This document shows, in pieces, positions 15,356 through 22,884 of a DNA stretch of 34,964 bases. The DNA is from an uncultured Elusimicrobia bacterium (GTDB lineage: Bacteria > Elusimicrobiota > Elusimicrobia > UBA1565 > UBA9628): the NCBI GenBank assembly GCA_903830945.1, contig CAIKVT010000021.1:68519-103482 (forward strand). The letters are read 5' to 3'. The translations under genes and the position numbers were made by a program. Each line of letters opens with the position of its first letter. Position 1 is the first letter of the stretch. The notes beneath the pieces are model-generated. The model saw only the letters and a program-made list of their open reading frames with translations, was not told where the DNA came from and made no database searches.

Positions 15356-16635
15356 ATCCCTATCTTGAGCGCCTCGCGCGCCATGCTGACCTTGAGTTTG
15401 TAGCCCTTTTGCGCGACGATCTCCTGGGCGTCGGCGGCGATGCGGTCGAGGACGGCGTCGGGATAGGCGTCGTCGTGGTGGAAGAGGATCAGATGCTTGA
15501 CCCCGCTGCGCGCGGCGAGGTGCAGGGCGTTGGCCCAGCTCGAATGGCCGTTGTTCTTGCGCGTCTGGTAGTCGGAGTCGAGGTAGCGGCCGTCGTGGAT
15601 GAGCACGTCGGCATCCTGGACGAGGCGGCCTAGCCGTTCGTCGTAGTCCTGCATGGCCGTGCCCTGCTCCCCGTATATCTCGGAATCCGGGCAATACACG
15701 AAGCGGCGTCCTCCGTGCTCGATGATGAAGCCGAGTGTCGTGCCGGGATGGTTGGCGAAGAACGGCGAGACCTGTACTCCGGGAAGGACCTCGTAGGTTT
15801 CCTCCCGCATCTCAAAAAGCTGCAGCTCTGTTTGCAGGGCGCCGAGCTCCGGCGGTGCGGCCTCGAAGATGCGCTGGATGCGGTCCTGGAGCGCCTGGTC
15901 CGGATCGTTGGCGCCGGAGATGTTGAGCTTGTAGCCCGTCGCATAGGCCGGGGCGAAGTTGGCCAGGCCTTCGATATGGTCCTGGTCGAAGTGGGTCAGG
16001 AAGAGCCATAGGTTCCGGAAGCGGCCGTTTTTTATGATCTCGCGTCCCAGGGGCACGATGCCGGAGCCTGCGTCGAAGATGAGGATGTCGCTGGCGGTCT
16101 CAAGGGAGACGCAGGCCGTCTGCCGTCCGTAGCGGGATGGCTCGCCTCCCTTAAACGGGGAGAGACTGCGGCAGCCCCAGATCGTCATGTGGAGTTTGGC
16201 GTCGGCGGTCCCCTGCGGCTGGGGTCCCAGCCGAGCCTCTGCGGTCAGAGCCGGCGGCGGCGGGGCCTGGCCGGCGATCAATTCGCCGACTTGCTTGGCG
16301 AAGGTGTCGACGTTGTAGGGTTTCTCGATGAAGAGCGCGGCTCCGTAGTCCAAGGCGCGCTTGCGGTCCGCGTGGAAGGCCTTGCCCGAGACCATGGCGA
16401 CCTGTACGTTCTTGGTGGCGGGATCGCTCTTGATGCGGTGGCAGAGGGTCAAGCCATCGAGGCCTGGCATAAGGATGTCAAGGATGGCGACGGCCGGCGG
16501 CTGAGTTTTGATGATATCGAGAGCCTTGAAGCTGTCGTTGATGAGTTCGACCTCATAACCCGCGTCTCGGAGCAGGGAGGATGAAAGCTCGCCCACGAGG
16601 GGGTCGTCGTCCACTACGATGATGCGTGTAGCCAT
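15352..16635 (-). CDS. Response regulator receiver fused to metallo-beta-lactamase-fold domain
   Basis: Residues 1-125 are a CheY-like receiver: acidic triad VVDDDP, phospho-acceptor Asp53 in AILDILMPGLDG, switch residue in AMVSGKAF, and Lys in IEKPYN. After a Pro/Ala linker, residues about 150-427 are an MBL-fold hydrolase. Its metal motif is THFDQDHIEG (His215, Asp217, Asp219, His220). The second His of the usual HxHxDH is Asp, the HxDxDH variant also found in ComEC-type MBL domains. Later ligands appear in FFANHPGT, CPDSEIYGE and LILFHHDDAY. The output is thus a hydrolase, perhaps on a phosphodiester, and not DNA binding. No histidine kinase is adjacent. TAGAAT lies 8 nt before the ATG; the downstream cupin is coupled through ATGA. 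Confidence 0.88.
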   Translation of the reverse strand: MATRIIVVDDDPLVGELSSSLLRDAGYEVELINDSFKALDIIKTQPPAVAILDILMPGLDGLTLCHRIKSDPATKNVQVAMVSGKAFHADRKRALDYGAALFIEKPYNVDTFAKQVGELIAGQAPPPPALTAEARLGPQPQGTADAKLHMTIWGCRSLSPFKGGEPSRYGRQTACVSLETASDILIFDAGSGIVPLGREIIKNGRFRNLWLFLTHFDQDHIEGLANFAPAYATGYKLNISGANDPDQALQDRIQRIFEAAPPELGALQTELQLFEMREETYEVLPGVQVSPFFANHPGTTLGFIIEHGGRRFVYCPDSEIYGEQGTAMQDYDERLGRLVQDADVLIHDGRYLDSDYQTRKNNGHSSWANALHLAARSGVKHLILFHHDDAYPDAVLDRIAADAQEIVAQKGYKLKVSMAREALKIGI

Positions 16636-16643
16636 GCGCCGCT

Positions 16644-16649
16644 ATTCTA
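16644..16649 (-). promoter_or_regulatory. -10 element of the response regulator-MBL gene
   Basis: On the minus strand TTTGCTAGAATAGC: TAGAAT ends 8 nt before the ATG at 16635. The sequence around it is nearly the same as at 16695 and 24110 on the plus strand. Confidence 0.55.
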
Positions 16650-16694
16650 GCAAATGCGGAGAGCCTGCCAAGGACGAGGCCGCTCCCGCTTTGC

Positions 16695-16700
16695 TAGAAT
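16695..16700 (+). promoter_or_regulatory. -10 element, leaderless start of rsmD
   Basis: TTTGCTAGAATC: TAGAAT ends exactly 6 nt before the ATG at 16707. It diverges from the promoter at 16644-16649, only 45 bp away. No Shine-Dalgarno sequence lies between it and the ATG. Confidence 0.65.
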
Positions 16701-16706
16701 CTTGTC

Positions 16707-17327
16707 ATGCGCATCATCGCGGGCTCTCTGCGCGGCCGCCACATCAAGGGTGCGGGCCTGGACTGGGGAGTGCGCCCCATCTCGGGGCGCATCAAGCAGT
16801 CGCTCTTCGATATCATCTCCGGGCTGGTGCCAGGGGCGCGGCTCCTGGATCTCTTCGCGGGGACCGGGGCCGTGGGCATCGAGGCACTATCGCGGGGCGC
16901 GGCTTTCGTCTTCTTCGTGGACCTGGAACGCCACTGCACCGAGCTCGTCGCCCGAAATCTGGCCGCGGCGGGCTTTGTGGATCGGGGCAAGGTCCATTTC
17001 GGCAACGCTTTGAGCGACCTGTCCTGGGTCCCGTTCCGTTCCGGGACTTCGCAGTACGACCTTATATTCATGGGACCGCCGTACAAGGACGAGCAGAAAC
17101 GGCCGTTATCCTATTCGACGCCGGCTCTGGCCCGCGTGGCTGAGGCTGGATTGCTGGCGCCTAAGGGTTGGGCTATGTGCCAGCACCACGTCAAGGAGGA
17201 TGTGAAGGCGCCTGTCGGCTGGGTCATGGTTCGCCGCGAGAAGTATGGCGACACTCATCTGGACTTCTTCCGTCATGTCGCTGCGCAGGAGGCCCAGGCT
17301 CCTGCGACCGACGGGCAGGCCGGTTAG
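16707..17327 (+). CDS. rsmD: 16S rRNA (guanine(966)-N2)-methyltransferase RsmD
   Basis: A SAM-dependent methyltransferase expected to modify G966 of 16S rRNA during 30S assembly. It shows the RsmD N-terminus MRIIAGSLRGRHIK, the VRPISGRIKQSLFDII segment, and motif I (LLDLFAGTGAVGIEALSRGA) that binds SAM. Motif IV, normally (D/N)PPY/F and catalytically important, reads GPPY here (FMGPPYKDE), so the acidic or amide residue is Gly. The protein has 206 residues, close to the E. coli length (198), with a slightly long C-terminal tail. The start is fixed by the leaderless promoter. A nuclease gene starts 2 nt after the stop. The family is secure; the substitution raises a question about activity. 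Confidence 0.92.
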   Translation: MRIIAGSLRGRHIKGAGLDWGVRPISGRIKQSLFDIISGLVPGARLLDLFAGTGAVGIEALSRGAAFVFFVDLERHCTELVARNLAAAGFVDRGKVHFGNALSDLSWVPFRSGTSQYDLIFMGPPYKDEQKRPLSYSTPALARVAEAGLLAPKGWAMCQHHVKEDVKAPVGWVMVRREKYGDTHLDFFRHVAAQEAQAPATDGQAG

Positions 17328-17328
17328 T

Positions 17329-18036
17329 GTGGAAATCAGCTTCACCAAGCTGCGGGTCTATCGCGAGTGCCCCTGGAAATACCAGCTGCAGTTTGTGGCG
17401 GGCTGGCGCATCCCGCTGACGCCGGCGGGTTCTTTGGGGCTCTCTTTGCATCGGGCTTTGGAGTGTTTCCACCGCAAGGGATCTCCTTCCGAGGAAGATT
17501 TATGGGCCTGTTATGAGAGCCGGTGGCTGAGCGCGGGTTATGTGGACGAGAAGGTCCGGGAGTCTTGGCGCGGTAAGGGCAAGCGCATCCTGGAGCGCTA
17601 TCTGGCCGACGAGCGGGATCGGCGCACGGTGATCGAGGCCGTAGAGCGGGAGTTCGTCTATCCATTGGGCCGCCATGAGGTGCGGGGCATGATCGACCGC
17701 ATCGACCGGCATCCGGACGGCAAGCTCGAAGTGATCGATTATAAGACATCGGGCGACGGCGAGAGGTTGGCGCCGAGGGATGAGCTGCAGCTGCGTTTTT
17801 ACGGCTTGGGCTGCCGAGAGGCTTTGGCCAAGGAGCCGGACCTGCTGACGTTGTGCTTCGTGGCTGCGGGGCGGCGGGTGACGGCCCCTTACGACCCGTC
17901 TGGCGAGGCAGAGCTCAAGACCATGATCGTGGCGGCGGCGGATCGCATCGAGGCAGCAAAATTCCCGCCGGAGACGAGCTTCTGTCCGAATTGCGATTTC
18001 CGCAAGTGTTGCGCTTACTCGGTCGCCAAGGATTGA
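17329..18036 (+). CDS. RecB/Cas4-like PD-(D/E)XK nuclease
   Basis: A stand-alone nuclease domain of 235 residues from the PDDEXK_1 (RecB/AddB/Cas4) group. The N-terminus VEISFTKLRVYRECPWKYQL is the typical opening, with Cys14. Catalytic residues are visible in GMIDRIDRHPDG (Asp123/Asp126) and EVIDYKTSG (Asp137, Lys139). The C-terminal FCPNCDFRKCCAYS (Cys219, 222, 227/228), together with Cys14, could bind a [4Fe-4S] cluster as in Cas4 and AddB. I chose GTG 17329, 2 nt after the rsmD stop, because family members begin at this point; ATG 17245 would add 28 residues that overlap rsmD. There is no CRISPR locus in the window. A repair role is likely. Confidence 0.85.
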   Translation: MEISFTKLRVYRECPWKYQLQFVAGWRIPLTPAGSLGLSLHRALECFHRKGSPSEEDLWACYESRWLSAGYVDEKVRESWRGKGKRILERYLADERDRRTVIEAVEREFVYPLGRHEVRGMIDRIDRHPDGKLEVIDYKTSGDGERLAPRDELQLRFYGLGCREALAKEPDLLTLCFVAAGRRVTAPYDPSGEAELKTMIVAAADRIEAAKFPPETSFCPNCDFRKCCAYSVAKD

Positions 18037-18052
18037 GCGGCGGCCCGGTCCC

Positions 18053-18898
18053 TCAGGGCTCCTGGGGCGGGGGGGGCGTCGGGGCCGCCTTGTTGCCGGC
18101 GCAGACCCGGTTCTTGCCGTCGCGCTTGGCCTGGTAGAGATTGAGGTCGGCCCGGTGCAGCACGTCTGCAGCCGAGACCTTTTCGTTGCCCGACAACGAG
18201 GCTACCCCGATGCTCACCGTGGCCATGTGGTGGTTCTTGGCGAAGGAGGTGCAGATGCGCCGGGCTACTATGCCGGCCATGTCGTGGTCCGCGCAGGGCA
18301 TGATGACCAGGAACTCGTCTCCGCCCATTCGGCCGAAGATATCGTCGGTGCGCACGCTGGCCGCGATGGTCTCGGCCGTTTCTTTGATGACGCGGTCGCC
18401 GAAGAGGTGGCCGTGGAGGTCGTTGACCTTTTTGAAGTCGTCTATGTCGATGATTAAAATCGAGAGAGGGAGGCGGCCGGTCAGGGAATGCTGCATCTCC
18501 AACTCCAGGATCTCATGGAGGTATCCGTGGGTGTATGAGCCCGTCAGGCCGTCGGTGACGGACTTGAGGTGGAGTTCGTCGATGCGGGCCCGGAGGATGC
18601 GGTTGTTGACGCGCTGCTCCTCGCTGCGCAGGCCCAGGATATAGCCGAAGACCATGAAGCTCAGGATGGTCCCGATGCCCATGATCGCGTAGAAATTCGC
18701 ATTGTATTGGAGTTCGTAGCGGATCCACTGGGTCGTCAAAAGGGGACCAGCCAGCAGGTAGCGCATGAGGAAGGCCCCTACGGGCGTGCACAGGCCGATG
18801 GCAAATCCCAGCGCCGAGTAGAGGGTGGTGTGGGGCAGGGAGAGTAGGAACGCTCGGCCCTTCTCCAGGTCGCTCCTGCGCCGCCGGACTGTCTTCAT
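18053..18898 (-). CDS. Membrane-anchored diguanylate cyclase (GGDEF)
   Basis: A 281-residue protein predicted to make cyclic di-GMP from GTP. Two hydrophobic segments (TTLYSALGFAIGLCTPVGAF and FYAIMGIGTILSFMVFGYIL) anchor it in the membrane. A short helical linker leads into the GGDEF domain (LTGSYTHGYLHEILELEM onward). The signature GRMGGDEFLVIM is intact (GGDEF at residues 192-196), and RTDD five residues before it is the RxxD inhibitory site, so product feedback is likely. No sensory domain beyond the membrane part is seen. The C-terminus ends in a Pro-rich tail. TATAAT lies 6 nt before the ATG at 18898, indicating a leaderless message. It converges with the nuclease gene, with 16 bp between stops. 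Confidence 0.93.
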   Translation of the reverse strand: MKTVRRRRSDLEKGRAFLLSLPHTTLYSALGFAIGLCTPVGAFLMRYLLAGPLLTTQWIRYELQYNANFYAIMGIGTILSFMVFGYILGLRSEEQRVNNRILRARIDELHLKSVTDGLTGSYTHGYLHEILELEMQHSLTGRLPLSILIIDIDDFKKVNDLHGHLFGDRVIKETAETIAASVRTDDIFGRMGGDEFLVIMPCADHDMAGIVARRICTSFAKNHHMATVSIGVASLSGNEKVSAADVLHRADLNLYQAKRDGKNRVCAGNKAAPTPPPPQEP

Positions 18899-18904
18899 CG
18901 TGAG

Positions 18905-18910
18905 ATTATA
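18905..18910 (-). promoter_or_regulatory. -10 element, leaderless start of the GGDEF gene
   Basis: A perfect TATAAT on the minus strand ends 6 nt before the ATG at 18898. It sits in the 30-bp gap downstream of the SixA gene. Confidence 0.65.
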
Positions 18911-18928
18911 CCGCCTGGCGCCGGGGCA

Positions 18929-19405
18929 TTAATCCGGGAGTTCTTCCGGATTGACGGCCCACAGGAAGGAAGCCGACCCGTCGTCTTTGAGCTCGAGCGC
19001 CACCAAGCCGGCCGGCTTGAGGTTGAAGAGCGCCTGGGAGAGGACCGCGACCAACTCTCCCAATTGCGGCTGGTGTCCGACTGCCAAGACTTCGGAGAGG
19101 TCATGGCAGCGCTGCCGCAGGCGTCCGGCCAGATCTTCGGCGGAGAGTTTGTTGGCCAGGGGCGCGAAGGCTTCCAGCTCTGGGGCTGGCTTGATCGCGG
19201 AGGCGGCTTCCCTTGCTGTTTCAAAGGCGCGCTGGAGCGGGCTGTGCAGGATGAGGACCGGTCGGGCGCCACGCTCGCCGAGGTGTCGTGCGGCCTTGCG
19301 CACATCGGCGCGTCCGAGGTCGGACAGGGGCCGGTCGAAGTCCTTGGCCACGCCCGCTTCCGCGGCGCTCGGTGATCGTCCGTGGCGCAGGAGATAGAGT
19401 CTCAT
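18929..19405 (-). CDS. sixA: SixA-type phosphohistidine phosphatase
   Basis: A histidine-phosphatase-superfamily protein of 158 residues, the size of E. coli SixA (161). The catalytic LRHGRSP (Arg7-His8-Gly9) is at the very N-terminus. SPLQRAFETA supplies the next conserved Arg, and AVGHQPQLGELV the second catalytic His. SixA removes phosphate from phosphohistidine proteins such as ArcB and nitrogen-PTS components. The latter makes a link to the EIIA-domain regulator at 2190 possible, but that is speculation. I chose ATG 19405, which places RHG where the family has it; a longer frame to 19717 overlaps the divergent TldD gene and is not coding. The gene is divergent from the TldD pair. Confidence 0.88.
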   Translation of the reverse strand: MRLYLLRHGRSPSAAEAGVAKDFDRPLSDLGRADVRKAARHLGERGARPVLILHSPLQRAFETAREAASAIKPAPELEAFAPLANKLSAEDLAGRLRQRCHDLSEVLAVGHQPQLGELVAVLSQALFNLKPAGLVALELKDDGSASFLWAVNPEELPD

Positions 19406-19442
19406 CAGCGTAGAGAGCCTATCAAATCTTGCGGGAGAAATA

Positions 19443-19448
19443 TATAAT
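19443..19448 (+). promoter_or_regulatory. -10 element of the TldD/TldE-like operon
   Basis: TATATAATTG contains a perfect TATAAT that ends 20 nt before the ATG at 19469. The predicted leader of about 13-14 nt contains GGGGAA, a usable Shine-Dalgarno sequence. It lies in the 63-bp divergent region with sixA. Confidence 0.6.
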
Positions 19449-19468
19449 TGCCGCTTGTGGGGAACCCA

Positions 19469-21166
19469 ATGAAGACACGTCACGGCGTCTCCGTTTTCGC
19501 AGCGGCTTGTTTTCTGTGTCCGCAGACGGCCCGCTGCGTCCCCGATCCCGTGCTCGCCGCAATGCAGGAGGAACTCTCCCGGTCCTTCTCCCAGTTGGGC
19601 CGCTCCGATACCGCGCCGCTCTATTACCTTGATTACGAGGTGACGGATTCGACGGGTCTGTGGCTCGGGGCGAGTCTGGGGGCTCTGGAGGCGGATGTGC
19701 AGAATTCGAGCCGCCACCTAGATACGGATGTCCGCGTCGGCTCTCCGCAACTCGACAACACACATGAGATCAAGGGCCGGGACTCTTGGATGGACAGTTC
19801 GCAGCGCGCCAAGGTGCGCATCCCGATCGAGGGTGACGTCCCCGCTCTGCGCGCCGCGATGTGGCAGCAGACGGACGCCGGTTTCAAGTCCGCCTTGGAG
19901 CGCTACACCAAGGTCAAGACCAATCGGGCCGTGACCGCGGCGGAGGAGGACCGTTCCCCGGATTTCTCCCAGGAAGGCGTCCCGGCCCGGCATTCCGACG
20001 TCGTAGAGTACCCCCAGATCGACCAGAAGCTCTGGGCGAGCAGGGTCAAGGTGTATTCGGCCCGGTTCAAAGACCTTCCCTTCGTCTTCGACTCCGGCGC
20101 GGGGATGGAGGTCAACCTCGTCGACCGGCGCTTCGTCTCCAGCGAAGGCGCCGCGTTGCGCACGGGGAACCTCTACATTCGTCTTTCCTACCGGCTGAGC
20201 AGCCGCACCATGGACGGCATGGACCTCTACCGCTTCAAGGGCTACGACGTGGACCGTCTCTCGGATTTGCCTTCGGACGAGACCATCCGGCGTGACATGG
20301 GCCAGTCCATCGCTGAACTCAAGGCCCTGCGGGACGCGCCGCTCATAGAGCCTTACGCGGGCCCGGTCATCCTGAAGAACCGCGCTGCCGCAGTTTTTTT
20401 TCACGAGATCTTCGGGCACCGGGTCGAGGGGCAGCGCCAGAAGAAGGAGAGTGAAGGTCAGACCTTCACTAAGAAGCTCGGCCAGCCCGTGGTCTCGAGT
20501 TTTATCTCGGTCTACGACGACCCGACGCTGGAGCGTTTCCGGGGGACCTTCCTGCGCGGCGCCTACCGCTACGACGACGAAGGCATCCCGGCACAGCGGG
20601 TGGCTTTGGTCGAGGGCGGCATTCTGCGCAATTTCCTTATGAACCGTATGCCTATCAGGGGATTCCCCAGATCCAACGGCCACGGTCGCCGCGAGCCGGG
20701 CCACGCCACCGTGGCGCGGATGGGCAGCATCATCGTGGAGGCCTCCCAGGCCGTGCCCTATGCGCAGCTGCGGCGGATGTTGGTCGAGGAGTTGGCCCGT
20801 CAGAAGAAGTCTTACGGCCTGGTCTTCGACGATATTTCCGGCGGCTACACTATGACTGGCCGGGGATCGGCGCAGGCATTCAAGGTGCAGCCGTTGTTGG
20901 TCTATAAAGTCTACGCGGACGGACGCCCCGACGAGGTGGTGCGGGGCGTGGATATCGTGGGTACGCCGATCGCTGGTTTCATGAAGATCCTGGCCGCGGG
21001 CGACGATCCGGCCGTGTTCAACGGGACCTGCGGGGCGGAGTCGGGCGGGGTGCCGGTCTCGGCGGTGTCTCCCAGCCTGCTCATCTCCGAGATGGAGGTC
21101 GAGAAGGTGGCCAAATCGCAATCCAAGCCGCCCATCCTGCCGCCGCCCTATGGGGACAAGCCATGA
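19469..21166 (+). CDS. Exported TldD-family metalloprotease, zinc site intact
   Basis: A 565-residue member of the TldD/PmbA (U62) family. The N-terminus MKTRHGVSVFAAACFLCPQT looks like a signal peptide, whereas E. coli TldD is cytoplasmic and about 481 residues long. The zinc motif HExxxH is intact (HEIFGH, His312, Glu313, His317). Cys521 in GTCGAESGG sits where TldD has its third ligand. Other landmarks are YDDEGIPAQRVALVEGGIL and NGHGRREPGHA. TldD works as a heterodimer with a zinc-less partner to cleave unfolded peptides, and the next gene looks like that partner. I chose ATG 19469 because GGGGAA precedes it and the signal peptide follows; TTG 19448 is an alternative. The family is certain; export is inferred. 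Confidence 0.88.
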   Translation: MKTRHGVSVFAAACFLCPQTARCVPDPVLAAMQEELSRSFSQLGRSDTAPLYYLDYEVTDSTGLWLGASLGALEADVQNSSRHLDTDVRVGSPQLDNTHEIKGRDSWMDSSQRAKVRIPIEGDVPALRAAMWQQTDAGFKSALERYTKVKTNRAVTAAEEDRSPDFSQEGVPARHSDVVEYPQIDQKLWASRVKVYSARFKDLPFVFDSGAGMEVNLVDRRFVSSEGAALRTGNLYIRLSYRLSSRTMDGMDLYRFKGYDVDRLSDLPSDETIRRDMGQSIAELKALRDAPLIEPYAGPVILKNRAAAVFFHEIFGHRVEGQRQKKESEGQTFTKKLGQPVVSSFISVYDDPTLERFRGTFLRGAYRYDDEGIPAQRVALVEGGILRNFLMNRMPIRGFPRSNGHGRREPGHATVARMGSIIVEASQAVPYAQLRRMLVEELARQKKSYGLVFDDISGGYTMTGRGSAQAFKVQPLLVYKVYADGRPDEVVRGVDIVGTPIAGFMKILAAGDDPAVFNGTCGAESGGVPVSAVSPSLLISEMEVEKVAKSQSKPPILPPPYGDKP

Positions 21167-21180
21167 GGGGGGAGAATGTC

Positions 21181-22884
21181 ATGCGCCGGTTCCGTTGGGG
21201 GATGATCGCCGTTTATGCGCTCTGGCTGGGCTCGGCGTTCCCGGCGCGAGCCGCTCTGCCCTCCGACGACGTCGTCTTCAGGTCAATGAGGGACGAGATG
21301 GGCCGGAATATGCGTCGGTTGCGCATGGACGACCTGCCTGGGCCGTATTACCTGGCCTACACGGTCAGGGAAGGGACGCAAGCCTTCATCACCGCGAGTT
21401 TCGGCGCGTTGGAGGGCAGCCAGGCCAGTCCTTTCCTTGAAGCGCGGGTGCAGGTGCGGGTGGGAGATGATTCCTTTGACAACACGAATTTCGTCCCGGC
21501 CGGCTTCGGCTCAGGCGGCCCGGGTCTGGGTAGCGCTTCTTTTGAGGACGATTACGACAATCTGCGCTTCTCCCTGTGGTCCCTGACCGACGATACATAC
21601 AAGAACGCCCTGGAGGCCTTCGCCAAGAAAAAGGCCTTCCGGGAGAGGCACCGGATCATGGAATCGCCCGGAGATTTCTCCCGTGAACAGCCTGTGGAGC
21701 GGTATGAGCCGTCGGCCTGGGTGCCGATTGACCGCGGGTTATGGGAGCGGCGCGTGCGGGAGCTTTCCGCGGTCTTCCGTGATTACCCGGACATCCAGGA
21801 CTCGCGCGTGGAGTTGAGCTTTGTGAGCGGAACCAGGAGGTTTATCAGCAGCGAAGGCTCCGTCGTTCGCGGCTCGGACGCGCAAATCAGCATCGGGGTC
21901 ACCGCTAACACGCAGGGTAAAGATGGCCTGCGCTTCGGCGACTCGGAGGGACTGCATTATCCGTCTTGGGCCGACGTCCCGGCGCAGGGGGCCCTGCTCG
22001 CCGAGGTGCGCCGCTTCGCACGGGGAGTGGTGGATGTGGTGCACGGCTCGACCGTGGAGGCTTATGTGGGGCCGGTGATCTTTGAAGGCGAGGCCGCGGC
22101 GGAGTTCTTCGACGTGCAGCTGGTGGATAACATTTCCAATCCGCGCGGCAGCTGGGACGAGGATGAGAATAGTCATGTCTTCGATCCGCCGCCTTTCGTC
22201 AGCCGGCTGGGCATGCGTGTGGCCGTGCCCTGGCTGAGCTTCGTTGACGACCCGCTCCTGGAACGCTATGACGGCGTGCCGCTCTTCGGCCATTACATGA
22301 TCGACGATGAGGGTGTGCCGGCCCAGCGCCTGGAACTGGTGCGCAAGGGCAAGCTCGTCGGCCTCTACATGAGCCGCGCTCCTATCCGCGAGTTCAAGCA
22401 TTCCAACGGGCATGGACGTTCCGCTTTCGTCGGTGAGCCGTCAGGCCGGATGGGCAATCTCATTGTGACTCCAGAAAAGCCCGTGCCGCTCTCCGAGCTC
22501 AAGGACCGGATGCGCGCGATGTGCCGGGAGCTGGAACTCGATTACGGCATCGTGGTGCGCGAGATGGGAGGCTTGACTCCGGTCCGGGCCTATAAGGTGT
22601 ACGCGGCTGACGGCCGCGAGGAGCCGCTGGCAGGGGTGGAGTTCGTGGGCGCGGGGTTCCGGCCTTTGCGCGACATCGTGGCCGCCTCAAAGGAAAGGTA
22701 CGTGTTCAACTTCCTGCACGGCTCCAACGGCCGCACCGTGGTGCCGGCCTCGATCGTGGCGCCGGCGATCCTGGTCCAGGAGATGGAGCTGCGCAAGACC
22801 GAGCGCAAGCCGGAGCGCATGCCCTACCTCGAGCACCCTTACTTCGTGGAGAAGGGGAGGGACCAGCGCATCCCCGTGCGCTAG
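21181..22884 (+). CDS. Exported TldD/PmbA-family paralogue lacking the zinc ligands
   Basis: A 567-residue paralogue of the preceding protein, with a signal peptide (MRRFRWGMIAVYALWLGSAF, then PARAALP). The shared framework is visible: RFISSEGSVVRGSDAQISIG, IDDEGVPAQRLELVRKGKLV and HSNGHGRSAFVGEP. Where the active paralogue has HEIFGH this one reads FFDVQLVD, and the C-terminal Cys is replaced (FLHGSNGRTVVPAS). All three zinc ligands are therefore missing. That is the relation of TldE (PmbA) to TldD, so I infer a secreted TldD/TldE-like heterodimer. The ATG at 21181 has a strong Shine-Dalgarno (GGGGGGAG); an ATG at 21163 overlapping the upstream stop as ATGA is possible. The stop overlaps the convergent phospholipase stop within CTAG. 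Confidence 0.86.
   Translation: MRRFRWGMIAVYALWLGSAFPARAALPSDDVVFRSMRDEMGRNMRRLRMDDLPGPYYLAYTVREGTQAFITASFGALEGSQASPFLEARVQVRVGDDSFDNTNFVPAGFGSGGPGLGSASFEDDYDNLRFSLWSLTDDTYKNALEAFAKKKAFRERHRIMESPGDFSREQPVERYEPSAWVPIDRGLWERRVRELSAVFRDYPDIQDSRVELSFVSGTRRFISSEGSVVRGSDAQISIGVTANTQGKDGLRFGDSEGLHYPSWADVPAQGALLAEVRRFARGVVDVVHGSTVEAYVGPVIFEGEAAAEFFDVQLVDNISNPRGSWDEDENSHVFDPPPFVSRLGMRVAVPWLSFVDDPLLERYDGVPLFGHYMIDDEGVPAQRLELVRKGKLVGLYMSRAPIREFKHSNGHGRSAFVGEPSGRMGNLIVTPEKPVPLSELKDRMRAMCRELELDYGIVVREMGGLTPVRAYKVYAADGREEPLAGVEFVGAGFRPLRDIVAASKERYVFNFLHGSNGRTVVPASIVAPAILVQEMELRKTERKPERMPYLEHPYFVEKGRDQRIPVR

Noticed and set aside
15985-16000. Broken metallo-beta-lactamase site (HFDQDH)
   Set aside because: HxDxDH is a known variant in ComEC-type MBL domains, so it is not evidence of inactivation.
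17245-17328. Upstream ATG for the RecB-like nuclease
   Set aside because: It overlaps rsmD by 83 bases and adds Arg-rich sequence not found in the family; GTG 17329 gives the typical N-terminus.
18929-19717. 262-residue SixA reading back to 19717
   Set aside because: The extra N-terminal part overlaps the divergent TldD gene; the catalytic RHG motif belongs at residue 7, which fixes the start at 19405.
19718-21121. Long minus-strand frame (467 residues) opposite the TldD gene
   Set aside because: It is His/Asp/Arg-rich with no motif and mirrors a gene with clear family motifs; it is a shadow of high-GC codon use.
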